From: Planctomycetaceae bacterium | GTDB lineage: Bacteria; Planctomycetota; Planctomycetia; Pirellulales; Pirellulaceae | Direction: 5' to 3' | Assembly (NCBI GenBank): GCA_007695205.1 | Contig: REEF01000399.1 | Location: 1 to 8,508 of the forward strand | DNA length: 8,508 nucleotides | Shown here: positions 1 to 6,575 of the stretch, piece by piece | Layout: every line of letters begins with the position of its first letter | Numbering within the stretch: position 1 is the stretch's first letter | Translations under genes and position numbers: made by a program | Notes under the pieces: generated by a model | Seen by the model: the letters and a program-made list of their open reading frames with translations, nothing else | The model's database searches: none | Told to the model about the DNA's origin: nothing

Positions 1-63
1 GTCGTTTTCGGGTGAGCCGCTTTCCATGTGGTAGATCGTTGGCCGAAAACGACTCTCGACCCC
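1..63 (+). repeat. Palindromic dispersed repeat, copy A (5' end cut by window)
   Basis: The arms GTCGTTTTCGG (1-11) and CCGAAAACGAC (43-53) are inverted complements around a loop of about 31 nt. The right side runs on into CTCGACCCC, whose partner would lie left of the window. Aligned without gaps to copy B (162-224), 56 of 63 bases agree, and the first 27 are identical. The loop words CGCTTTCCAT and ATCGTTGG are shared with copy C when C is read on the minus strand. It has no long ORF with coding character. It is best described as an intergenic palindromic element of the REP or miniature-element kind; the family is not one I can name. Confidence 0.8.
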
Positions 64-83
64 GCCCGCGCCCGCGTCCTCGA

Positions 84-125
84 TGCAAGGCTACCTCAAT
101 TGACAAGAAACTCCTGGCCGGGTGC
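84..125 (+). repeat. 42-nt conserved segment, left copy (inverted partner at 3290-3331)
   Basis: This segment runs from TGCAAGGC to GGCCGGGTGC. It matches the reverse complement of 3290-3331 over exactly 42 nt with no gap, and 35 of 42 bases are identical. The last 17 bases (AACTCCTGGCCGGGTGC) are identical in both copies. It sits 20 nt inside palindrome A, just as the right copy sits 13 nt inside palindrome C, and both are preceded by a shared CTCG. Palindrome, spacer and segment therefore look like one composite repeat unit. Confidence 0.75.
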
Positions 126-151
126 TTATGGAAATCGGGAGGATGGCGGAA

Positions 152-224
152 GGGGTCGGGAGTCGTTTTCGGGTGAGCCGCTTTCCATCAGGTTGCTCGT
201 TGCCCGAAAACGACTGCCGACCCC
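152..224 (+). repeat. Palindromic dispersed repeat, copy B
   Basis: The left arm (152-173) and right arm (203-224) are 22 nt each and complementary at 21 positions, with one mismatch at 160/216. The loop (174-202) is 29 nt. The core word on the left is GGGGTCGGGAGTCGTTTTCG. It is a direct repeat of copy A, with starts of the shared part 161 nt apart. It lies about 135 nt upstream of the WD40 start codon, so it could shape the 5' end of that transcript or end transcription from the left. The arms are not followed by a T run, so it is not a classical intrinsic terminator. Confidence 0.85.
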
Positions 225-345
225 GGTCCGACGCGTCGGCTCTCGTCACGTTCTGACCACTACCCATTCTGCGCCGATTGTGCGATAGTGTGGTGGGAGC
301 GGATGGGACATTGATTGCGAACCGATGCTACCGGTATCTCTTTCG

Positions 346-351
346 AAGGAG
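346..351 (+). promoter_or_regulatory. Ribosome binding site that fixes the WD40 gene start
   Basis: AAGGAG lies 8 nt upstream of the ATG at 360. The same frame is open from a TTG at 315, but that start has no such site and would put 15 polar residues before the signal peptide. The ATG at 360 is therefore preferred. A weak extended -10 (TGCGATAGT, 281-289) lies upstream but has no convincing -35; otherwise nothing is seen in 225-345. Confidence 0.8.
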
Positions 352-359
352 TTTCGACC

Positions 360-3275
360 ATGCTCGCGATGACTCTCGCTGCTGTGATCCTGTTCTTGTC
401 TTGTGTCGTGGGAGCTGCCGAGCCGTTGCCGGCAGAAGGCTTGCCTGGGACCGGCGAGCTTCCGGAACCGGTGGCGTTCGAGACGCGGACGTTCGAGCTG
501 ATCGATGTCCCGGGGCCGGTGACCGGTGTGGCCGTCTCGCCGGATGGAACGTTGTTGGCGGTCAGCGGCGGGTTGCAGCGGAGCATGGGCCGGTTGACCG
601 TATGGAACCTGGCAGACGGCACCAAGCGTTTCGAGACGCAGCGGCCGGACGGGATTGAATCGCTGGCGTTTTCTCCAGACGGCCAGCAGATCGCAACCGG
701 AGATGGCGACCGGATCGTGCGCTTGCACGACGCCGCGACGGGGCGGGTGGTCGCCGAGTTGATGGGTCATGCGGGCAGGGTGCATTCGATCCGATTCTCG
801 CCGGACGGCAAGTGGCTGATCACCGGCGGTTTGGATAGCGATGCGATTGTGTGGGATGCCAACTCCCACAAGCCGGTGACGAAGCTGTCGGGCCATCAGC
901 AGGGCGTGTTTTCGGTGGCCGTCTCGCCCGATGGCCGAACGGTCGCCACGGGCGGACGCGATGGTACGGTGCGGCTGTGGGATGCGGAATCGGGCCAGTT
1001 GTTGCGGGAACTGCCCGGCGACGGCGACCGGTTCGAAGCGGTGGCGTTCTCGCCCGATGGTACGATGTTGGCTTCTGGTGGCTGGGACGGAACGGTCAGA
1101 ATCTGGAACGTCAGCAGCGGCGAACTGGTGCGCCAGTGGAGCGCACCGGACGACGCCATTCATTGCGTCGCCTTTGCGCCGGACGGCAAGACGCTGGCCG
1201 GTGGGACTTCGAGTGGCCTAATGCGGATCTGGGATGTTGCCACTGGCGAGCCGACGGCGACGTTGGAAGCAGTCGACTCGGGCGGCGCCAGGCGGGCCGG
1301 TCCGGTCTACTGCCTTGCTTTCACCCCTGATGGCAAACGCCTGGCCGTGGGGCACGGGGATTCGGCGACGACGTTGTGGGATCTGACCGAGATGCGCGAA
1401 GTGGCCGTGTTTCAAACCCAGCCGGACCCGGACGACCAACTGAGCACCGTGTTGGCCGTGGCCTACTCGCCGGACGGGCGTTGGATTGTTTCTCTGCACG
1501 CGGACCGGTCGGTGCGGTTCCGGAACGCGGAAACCGGCAAGTTGGAGGGAACCCTCAAGAACCAGGAAGCCGAGATCGCTTGCATGGCCCTGTCACCCGA
1601 CGCAGCGCTGTTGGCTACGGGCGGGGCGGCCCAGGAGATCTCCTTGTGGCAAATCGAGGCGCCGGCTCCAGCGGCGGATGGCGGTTCCGAGCGGGACGCA
1701 TCTTTCCGGGTGACGTTGCGAAGCACGTTGACCGGACACACCAGCAGCGTGTTTTCGCTGGCGTTCTCCCGCGACGGACAATGGTTGGCTTCTGGGGGCT
1801 TCGACCAGACGGTGCGGCTCTGGTCGGTACCGGACGGAGCTGAAAAGGCGACTCTGGACGGGCACACCGGCGCGGTGCGGTCGGTGGCCTTTTCGCCGGA
1901 CGGCCGGCGTTTGGCTTCGGCCGGCAGCGACGCAACGGTCAGGCTGTGGGACGTGAAGACCGCCCGGCCGATCGCCGCGCTGGAAGGTCATGACGAAGCG
2001 GTCTGTGCAGTGGCCTTTTCGCCGGACGGCCAATTGTTGGCCAGCGGCAGCGAGGACCGCACGATTCGGGTCTGGGACCTCGGTTTGGCCGAGGCCACCG
2101 GACGATCGGGCGACGTGCCTCTGCGGGCCGTGCTCGAGCGCCACACGGGGGCGGTCTGGAGTCTGGTGTTTTCGCCACAGGGCAGGACGCTGGCCAGTGG
2201 CGGTTTGGACCGCTCCTGCCGGCTGTGGTCCCCGAGCGGCACGATGCGGGCGGCGCCCACGTTCGCCAGCCCCGTGATCGCGGTGGCGTTCGCGCCCGAT
2301 ACCAGCTCGCTGGCGATCGGAACCTATGATGGGCAGATCTTGATGCGGAAGGCCCGGGCGTTCGAGCGGCCGATGGCCGGGCCGTTGAAGACGATCCCGG
2401 GGCCAACCGACACGATCATGGCTGTGGACATCTCGCCGGACGGCCGACTGCTGGCGTCCGACGACGAGGGCCATACCGTCACGCTTCGCCAGTTGCCGTC
2501 CGGCGAAGTGGTGCGTCAATTGCCGGAGCATCCCGTCCGCATCCGCCAGTTGGCTTTTTCGCCCGACGGGACGACGTTGGCCGTGTGCCTGTACAACGGC
2601 CAGGTGCTGTTGCGGGACACGCAGACAGGGCGCACCCGGCTAACGCTGCCGGGGCATCCCGAAGGCACGCGCCGGATCGACTTCTCGCCGGACGGAGCAA
2701 CTCTGGCCACGGCCGGATGGGAAGGAACGGCGAAACTCTGGGACTCGGCCACCGGCCAGGTGCTTCATACCACGCCCGTCCAGCCGTTGCCGCTGGCCGG
2801 GATCGCGTTCTCGCCCGACGGCCAGATGGTGGCGACCGGCAGCGGCAACTGGCGCGAGCACCGCTTGCCGGGCGAAGTGAAGCTGTGGGACGCGGCCAGC
2901 GGCGAGGAACTCGTCCGACTGGGCGGCCACCCGATGGAGATCAAAGGTTTGCTGTTCGACTCGAGTGGCCAGCGGGTGTTCTCCTACGGACCGAACGGTG
3001 TGCGGGTCTGGGACATCGCCTCCCGCCGTCAGCAGGCCACCTTGGCTCCGGGCATCACCGTGTGCAGCGTCGTGCTGCTGCCTGACGGCCAGCACTTGGC
3101 CATCGGCGACCTGCACGGCGGCGTCGGGATCTGGCATGCGGCGAGCGGCCAGCCGATCCAGCAGTACACGGGGCACGAAGACATCGTCTACCAACTGGCC
3201 TGTTCCCCCGACGGGAAATTCCTCGCCAGCACCAGCAAAGACGGGGCACTGATGGTCTGGTCTATCGAGCCATGA
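360..3275 (+). CDS. Exported protein of 21 WD40 repeats (three seven-bladed beta-propellers predicted)
   Basis: The protein has 971 residues. A hydrophobic signal peptide (about 1-20) ends in VVGAA before EPLP; Cys15 in FLSC is a poor lipobox, so cleavage by signal peptidase I is likelier. From about residue 41 to the last residue the chain is made of WD40 units. Each has a V-x-S-V-A-F-S-P-D-G turn, a LASGG-type strand, a V-R-L-W-D end and often G-H. I count 21 units, which is three times seven. Units 10-12 are closest to consensus; 13, 14, 19 and 20 are most worn. The protein ends directly after the last blade (VWSIEP), with no kinase, caspase or protease domain. Such propellers are usually binding scaffolds; the partner is unknown, and the signal peptide suggests action outside the cytoplasm. 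It is a single gene convergent with the dsbD-like gene. The family assignment is firm; the function is not. Confidence 0.93.
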   Translation: MLAMTLAAVILFLSCVVGAAEPLPAEGLPGTGELPEPVAFETRTFELIDVPGPVTGVAVSPDGTLLAVSGGLQRSMGRLTVWNLADGTKRFETQRPDGIESLAFSPDGQQIATGDGDRIVRLHDAATGRVVAELMGHAGRVHSIRFSPDGKWLITGGLDSDAIVWDANSHKPVTKLSGHQQGVFSVAVSPDGRTVATGGRDGTVRLWDAESGQLLRELPGDGDRFEAVAFSPDGTMLASGGWDGTVRIWNVSSGELVRQWSAPDDAIHCVAFAPDGKTLAGGTSSGLMRIWDVATGEPTATLEAVDSGGARRAGPVYCLAFTPDGKRLAVGHGDSATTLWDLTEMREVAVFQTQPDPDDQLSTVLAVAYSPDGRWIVSLHADRSVRFRNAETGKLEGTLKNQEAEIACMALSPDAALLATGGAAQEISLWQIEAPAPAADGGSERDASFRVTLRSTLTGHTSSVFSLAFSRDGQWLASGGFDQTVRLWSVPDGAEKATLDGHTGAVRSVAFSPDGRRLASAGSDATVRLWDVKTARPIAALEGHDEAVCAVAFSPDGQLLASGSEDRTIRVWDLGLAEATGRSGDVPLRAVLERHTGAVWSLVFSPQGRTLASGGLDRSCRLWSPSGTMRAAPTFASPVIAVAFAPDTSSLAIGTYDGQILMRKARAFERPMAGPLKTIPGPTDTIMAVDISPDGRLLASDDEGHTVTLRQLPSGEVVRQLPEHPVRIRQLAFSPDGTTLAVCLYNGQVLLRDTQTGRTRLTLPGHPEGTRRIDFSPDGATLATAGWEGTAKLWDSATGQVLHTTPVQPLPLAGIAFSPDGQMVATGSGNWREHRLPGEVKLWDAASGEELVRLGGHPMEIKGLLFDSSGQRVFSYGPNGVRVWDIASRRQQATLAPGITVCSVVLLPDGQHLAIGDLHGGVGIWHAASGQPIQQYTGHEDIVYQLACSPDGKFLASTSKDGALMVWSIEP

Positions 3276-3289
3276 AGCGGGCAAACTAG

Positions 3290-3331
3290 GCACCCGGCCA
3301 GGAGTTCTTTGTCAATCACGGTGGCGTTGCA
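3290..3331 (-). repeat. 42-nt conserved segment, right copy, inverted relative to 84-125
   Basis: Read on the minus strand this runs from TGCAACGCC to GGCCGGGTGC and matches 84-125 at 35 of 42 positions without gaps. It starts 14 nt after the WD40 stop codon. On the minus strand palindrome C precedes it, with a 13-nt spacer, which is the same order as palindrome A and the left segment. The two units therefore face each other across the WD40 gene. Confidence 0.75.
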
Positions 3332-3344
3332 CGAGTGAGGCCGA

Positions 3345-3419
3345 GGGGGTCGGGAGTCGTTTTCGGCCAACGATTCACCGCATGGAAAGCGACTTCTCCG
3401 AAAACGACTCCCGACCCCC
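3345..3419 (-). repeat. Palindromic dispersed repeat, copy C (perfect 22-bp arms)
   Basis: Arms 3345-3366 and 3398-3419 are perfect inverted complements of 22 nt, with a 31-nt loop. Comparing the loop with copies A and B shows that C lies in the opposite orientation: its minus strand carries CGCTTTCCATG and AATCGTTGG. It sits between the convergent ends of the WD40 gene (3275) and the dsbD-like gene (3460), where a strong hairpin could end or protect both transcripts. There is no T run next to the stem, so a Rho-independent terminator of the standard kind is not shown. Confidence 0.88.
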
Positions 3420-3451
3420 GTTTTCGTCGATTCCCCAAGCACCCTGAATTT

Positions 3452-3468
3452 GGTGCCTGTCACCTTTT
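3452..3468. repeat. Short GGTGCCTGTCACCTTTT motif overlapping the dsbD-like stop codon
   Basis: GGTG and CACC pair around CCTGT, followed by TTTT. From memory, GGTGCCTG(T/A)CACC words with a T run recur at gene ends and around repeats in many bacterial genomes, but this could not be checked here. On the minus strand the motif reads AAAAGGTGACAGGCACC, and its TGA is the stop codon of the dsbD-like gene (3460-3462). The last two codons of that gene (AAA AGG) also fall inside it. Confidence 0.5.
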
Positions 3469-5421
3469 CCGCTCCGCGGCCCGGCGCACCGCGTCAAGGA
3501 ACTCTTCCACCGACACCGCGTATTCCAAGTCGACGCCGGTGGGCGTTCCGTCGGGATGAAGGAAGATGTAGTACGGAAGGGCGTGGGAGCCGAAGGTGTT
3601 GATTTTCAGATCGGAATACTCGGGAATGTCGACGTTCAGTTTCACGGGCACAAACGGCTCGATGGCGTCGACCACGTCAGGCCGGCTGAAGACGCGTGCG
3701 TCCATCTCGATGCAGGGCCGGCACCAGGGTGCCCAGAAGTCGACGAGAATCGGCCGGTTCTCTTCCTGTGCAATCCTTAACCCCTCGTCATAGTCCTCGA
3801 TCCAGTCGATGGTTTCTGCGGGCAGGAACAGCACGCCCGCCAACGACCGGGGGAAAGGCGCTTCGGGCAATCCCCGGAGCACACCGGTGTTCACGCCGGT
3901 CCAGGTCAGCAGATACACCCCGAGCAGGATGAGCCCGACCGCTACGGCGCGGAGAGCTACGTGCTGAAAGACGGTATAGCGGATCATGAACACCCCCAAC
4001 CCCACGCACCAGGCGGCGAACAGGATGCCGGTCCAAGCCGCCGGGATGAGGATATCGAGGAAGAACAAGGCCGCGCCGATGAACACCCAGCCGAAGACTC
4101 GCTTGAGGTCCTCCATCCATTGCCCTGCCTTTGGCAAAGCAGTGAGGGCAGAGGAGGAGACTGCCAGCACGAAGAACAGCACGCCCATGCCCAGCCCGAA
4201 CGCAGACATCCCCGCCGCCCCCATGACAACGCCCTGCACGAGCGTATCGGCCTGGCCGGCCAACGAGGCGACCATTCCGAGAATGCCCGCCACGAACGGC
4301 CCCACGCACGGTGCGGCGACCAACCCGAGCATCAGGCCCATCGATAACGCCCCAACCGGGCCCTGTTTCGCTCCGCCGCCGCTGACCTTTTGCAGCAGTG
4401 CAGAGGGCGGGCGGATCTCGTAAAGGCCAAACATCGAAAGGGCCAGGGCGACGAACAAGGTGGCGAATCCGATCACCACGACGGGATGGCCCATCAGGGC
4501 TCCCAACTCCTTCCCGATCAAAGCGACGGTTACCCCCAGGATCGTGAACGTCAGAATGATCCCGAACACGTAAAGGCTCGCCAAAAACACCCGACGCTGA
4601 ACATTCGCGCCGGATTGGCTTCCGAAATACGCGACGGTGATCGGAATCATCGGATACACGCACGGGGTCAAACTGGCCACGAGACCTGCCAGGAACGCAA
4701 AAACGATGGCCTTCCACGCTCCCGTCTGCCAGAGCCCCTCAAAGGTATCCGGTCGCGGCGGATCCTGAGCAACCGGTGCAGCGGGGGCGTCCGCCAGGCC
4801 TGTGAACCAATCCTCGTGGGTCCGGACTATCTCAGCGCCGACCGGGGCCAAAGGTACAACGACCTCGAGCGGCGCGTTCTGCACCGGTGCCAGGCAGTCT
4901 ACGTCGGTACACGCCTGATAGGTGACCCGAACCGGAAGAACCAACTCGTCTTCATCTTCCATCGGCTCCTCCGTCCGTTCCATGCGTAAGACGACGGTGA
5001 CGACCGGATCGGCGAACACATAGACCCGGTCGGGGAAATCGGGGCCGTAGTCGACTTCGGTCACTTGCGTGGGAGGAAAGAGGGGTTCATCCAGCAGACG
5101 CATTCCTTCCGGAGGTTCCACTTCCACACGGGTGGCGAACAACGGTCTTTCCTGTTCCGGCCCGTAGATCTTGTAAGGCGGTTCTACGGTAAAACGGACT
5201 GCCACCTCGAAGGCATCGCCCGGCCGCACCGCGTCCACGGAAAGTCGGGCGTCGACGTCCACCTGCGAGGACGATTCGAACTGGCCGTACACAACGCCGG
5301 AAACCAGGCCGACCAGCACCACCAAAGCGAGGGTGCGCAGTCGTGAGGGAGAAACCGTCGTGGGAGCCATCTGCGGCAGTGATGTGGGCGTGCCGAATCG
5401 GTCGTGCCAGAGCCTGGACAT
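3460..5421 (-). CDS. dsbD: Thiol:disulfide interchange protein, DsbD type
   Basis: The protein has 653 residues and all three DsbD parts. A signal or anchor segment (about 28-46) leads to an N-terminal periplasmic domain (about 50-205) with the pair Cys171/Cys176 in YQACTDVDC. About eight membrane segments follow (about 236-507), with Cys254 in LTPCVYPMIP and Cys372 in AAPCVGP as the redox pair. The C-terminal thioredoxin domain (about 535-650) has WAPWCRPC (Cys567/Cys570) and the cis-proline motif ALP at 616. In known DsbD proteins electrons pass from cytoplasmic thioredoxin through the membrane pair to the C- and then N-terminal domain, and on to periplasmic partners. All six expected cysteines are present, so it should be active. 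The start at 5421 is supported by AAAAGGA 6 nt upstream. It is a single gene, divergent from the DUF4058 gene, with its stop codon inside a short repeat motif. Confidence 0.93.
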   Translation of the reverse strand: MSRLWHDRFGTPTSLPQMAPTTVSPSRLRTLALVVLVGLVSGVVYGQFESSSQVDVDARLSVDAVRPGDAFEVAVRFTVEPPYKIYGPEQERPLFATRVEVEPPEGMRLLDEPLFPPTQVTEVDYGPDFPDRVYVFADPVVTVVLRMERTEEPMEDEDELVLPVRVTYQACTDVDCLAPVQNAPLEVVVPLAPVGAEIVRTHEDWFTGLADAPAAPVAQDPPRPDTFEGLWQTGAWKAIVFAFLAGLVASLTPCVYPMIPITVAYFGSQSGANVQRRVFLASLYVFGIILTFTILGVTVALIGKELGALMGHPVVVIGFATLFVALALSMFGLYEIRPPSALLQKVSGGGAKQGPVGALSMGLMLGLVAAPCVGPFVAGILGMVASLAGQADTLVQGVVMGAAGMSAFGLGMGVLFFVLAVSSSALTALPKAGQWMEDLKRVFGWVFIGAALFFLDILIPAAWTGILFAAWCVGLGVFMIRYTVFQHVALRAVAVGLILLGVYLLTWTGVNTGVLRGLPEAPFPRSLAGVLFLPAETIDWIEDYDEGLRIAQEENRPILVDFWAPWCRPCIEMDARVFSRPDVVDAIEPFVPVKLNVDIPEYSDLKINTFGSHALPYYIFLHPDGTPTGVDLEYAVSVEEFLDAVRRAAERKR

Positions 5422-5427
5422 TGGTAA

Positions 5428-5434
5428 TCCTTTT
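5428..5434 (-). promoter_or_regulatory. Ribosome binding site for the dsbD-like gene
   Basis: On the minus strand AAAAGGA lies 6 nt before the ATG at 5421. It favours this start over the next in-frame ATG at codon 18, which would otherwise be plausible because it leaves a shorter leader before the hydrophobic segment. No convincing promoter for this gene was seen; a TTGACG on the minus strand (5507-5512) lacks a good -10. Confidence 0.7.
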
Positions 5435-5599
5435 GAAAATACTGTCGGAAATCACGGTCGGGCGCGCGAAGTGCCCCTCTTCCTATTGGATGCCCGAATG
5501 CCGCCGCGTCAAGGGGCGTGTGGGGCCAGGTCTTGACTTATAGCTTGTGCCGGTGATCGTGAGACGCTCGTGCCCACTGCCCGATCATGCGCGATGACG

Positions 5600-5605
5600 T
5601 ATAAT
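5600..5605 (+). promoter_or_regulatory. Candidate -10 element upstream of DUF4058 copy 1
   Basis: A perfect TATAAT lies about 95 nt upstream of the start at 5701 in otherwise GC-rich sequence. The hexamer 17 nt upstream (CTGCCC, 5577-5582) matches a -35 at only three positions. The site is therefore a plausible sigma-70-type -10 but the promoter is not proven. A TTGACT at 5533-5538 is too far away to pair with it. Confidence 0.4.
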
Positions 5606-5687
5606 CACGGACGCGGAGCGGCTGTGGCCCGCGATGTTTTCACAGGGCGGGTTTCGCTTTCGGCAGTTTCCATCTCGCGACGATGGC

Positions 5688-5692
5688 AGGAG
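5688..5692 (+). promoter_or_regulatory. Ribosome binding site that fixes the DUF4058 copy 1 start
   Basis: AGGAG lies 8 nt upstream of the ATG at 5701. The in-frame ATG at 5683 overlaps this region and has no such site. The family N-terminus (M-x-x-x-FPGMDP-[YF]-[LI]-E) also begins at 5701, so both lines of evidence agree. Confidence 0.75.
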
Positions 5693-5700
5693 CACCAAGC

Positions 5701-6472
5701 ATGGCGATGAATTTTCCCGGCATGGACCCGTATCTGGAAAACCCGCAAGTTTTTCCTGGGATTCATGGTCCGATGGCCGTCTACCTGCGGGACCAGTTGA
5801 CGCCTCGCATCCGGCCTCGCTACGTCGCGTCGGTGGGCGAGCGGGTCTACGTCGAGGGACTGGAACCGCGTCCGATCGGTCCGGATGTTTGGGGCCGGCA
5901 GTCGGTCCGCGAGAATGGGGAATTCGCTCAGGCGGAAGTCGCCGTTCTGGACGAGCCCGCGTTGATCGAAGTCCCGGACATCGAGGTCCGCGAGCTGTAC
6001 ATCGAGATTCTGGACCGCGAATCCGGGATGCGGGTCGTTACCGTGATTGAACTGGTGAGCCCGTCGAACAAGTACGCGGGACCGGGGCGCGACAAGTACG
6101 CTGCCAAGCGACGCGCATCTAGTGGAAATCGATCTGCTGCGTTTCGGCCCGCACGTGTTGGCAGTGCCCGAGGCCCAAGTGGCGGGCCGGTTTAGGTATG
6201 ACTACTTGGTCTCGGTCAACCGAGCCGCCGCTCGACGGAACCGGTTCGAGGTCTACCCCCGCACGGTGCGCCAACCGTTGCCGTGGATCCGAGTCCCTTT
6301 GGCAGGCGGCGATGCCGATGTGCAACTTGACCTCCGCGCCGCCCTGGAACAAGCTTACGAAGCCGGCAGCTACCGTGACCGGATACGTTATGACTGTCCC
6401 TGCCAGCCGCCGCTGGCCCCCGAAGATCAAGCCTGGGCCAACGAACGTATCCGTGCCGAGTACCCGCCTTGA
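5701..6472 (+). pseudogene. DUF4058 family protein, frameshifted (copy 1)
   Basis: The N-terminal part, in frame from 5701, carries the family marks FPGMDPYLE (5-13), a W/F-x-x-x-H region, RIRPRYVA (37-44) and VVTVIELVSPSNK (112-124), then RDKYAAKRR. Here the frame breaks near 6105-6120. The downstream part resumes one frame over with HLVEIDLLRFG and stays open without stops to the TGA at 6470, ending EAGSYRDRI then WANERIRAEYPP, as expected for the family (about 250 residues). Compared with copy 2, the distance from the KR to VEIDLLR is 10 nt instead of 30, so 20 nt are missing. Because the tail is intact, the lesion looks recent, or is an assembly error. Function is unknown; the E-x-x-SPxNK motif resembles that of Uma2-like PD-(D/E)XK proteins (inference). 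It is divergent from dsbD and convergent with the esterase gene. Confidence 0.85.
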
Positions 6473-6477
6473 TCGCT

Positions 6478-6560
6478 GTCGAGTCACCATCGGAGACTTC
6501 ACCCTGTTCGGCCCAGCGATGCCCAGCGCAGCGCCACTGCCGAAAAACGGGCTCCCGACC
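6478..6560 (-). repeat. Possible degenerate palindromic repeat, copy D
   Basis: CCGAAAAACGGGCTCCCGACC (6540-6560, shown as two parts: CCGAAAAACGG and GCTCCCGACC) resembles the right arm of copies A-C with two extra or changed bases. At the other end GTCGAGTC and TCGG (6478-6493) recall the left arm. The inner part is poorly conserved. Like copy C it lies between convergent gene ends, those of DUF4058 copy 1 (6472) and the esterase gene (6576). On the minus strand the arm includes CCCGTTTTT, a weak terminator-like stretch for the esterase gene. The similarity may be partly chance. Confidence 0.3.
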
Positions 6561-6575
6561 GCCGGAAGACAGGCT

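Noticed and set aside
1..224. Two direct repeats resembling the start of a CRISPR array
   Set aside because: There are only two direct copies. The repeated unit is over 60 nt with long arms, the gap between copies is about 100 nt, a third copy is reversed, and no cas gene is present.
28..288. Small plus-strand open frame across palindromes A and B
   Set aside because: It is a translation through repeat arms with no ribosome site, and the sequence is explained by the palindromes.
402..407. Lipobox in the WD40 protein (FLSC, Cys15)
   Set aside because: The residue three before the cysteine is F, not L, V or I, and a good signal peptidase I site (VVGAA before E) follows.
246..1163. Long minus-strand open frame opposite the WD40 gene (and a similar one at 1593-2531)
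   Set aside because: They are antisense shadows of the repeated S-P-D-G coding pattern in GC-rich DNA. They show no ribosome site and no family motifs, and the plus-strand protein is clearly real.
3345..3419. Palindrome C as a classical intrinsic terminator
   Set aside because: The stem is perfect, but the loop is 31 nt and no T run follows either arm, so only a general hairpin role at convergent ends can be proposed.
3788..4717. Long minus-strand frame overlapping the dsbD-like gene
   Set aside because: It is a shifted frame of the same strand over the membrane domain, rich in R, G and P with no recognisable motif. The 653-residue frame has all DsbD signatures.
6122..6472. Independent small gene starting at the GTG at 6122
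   Set aside because: It has no ribosome site, and its sequence is the C-terminal half of the DUF4058 family, so it is part of the frameshifted gene.
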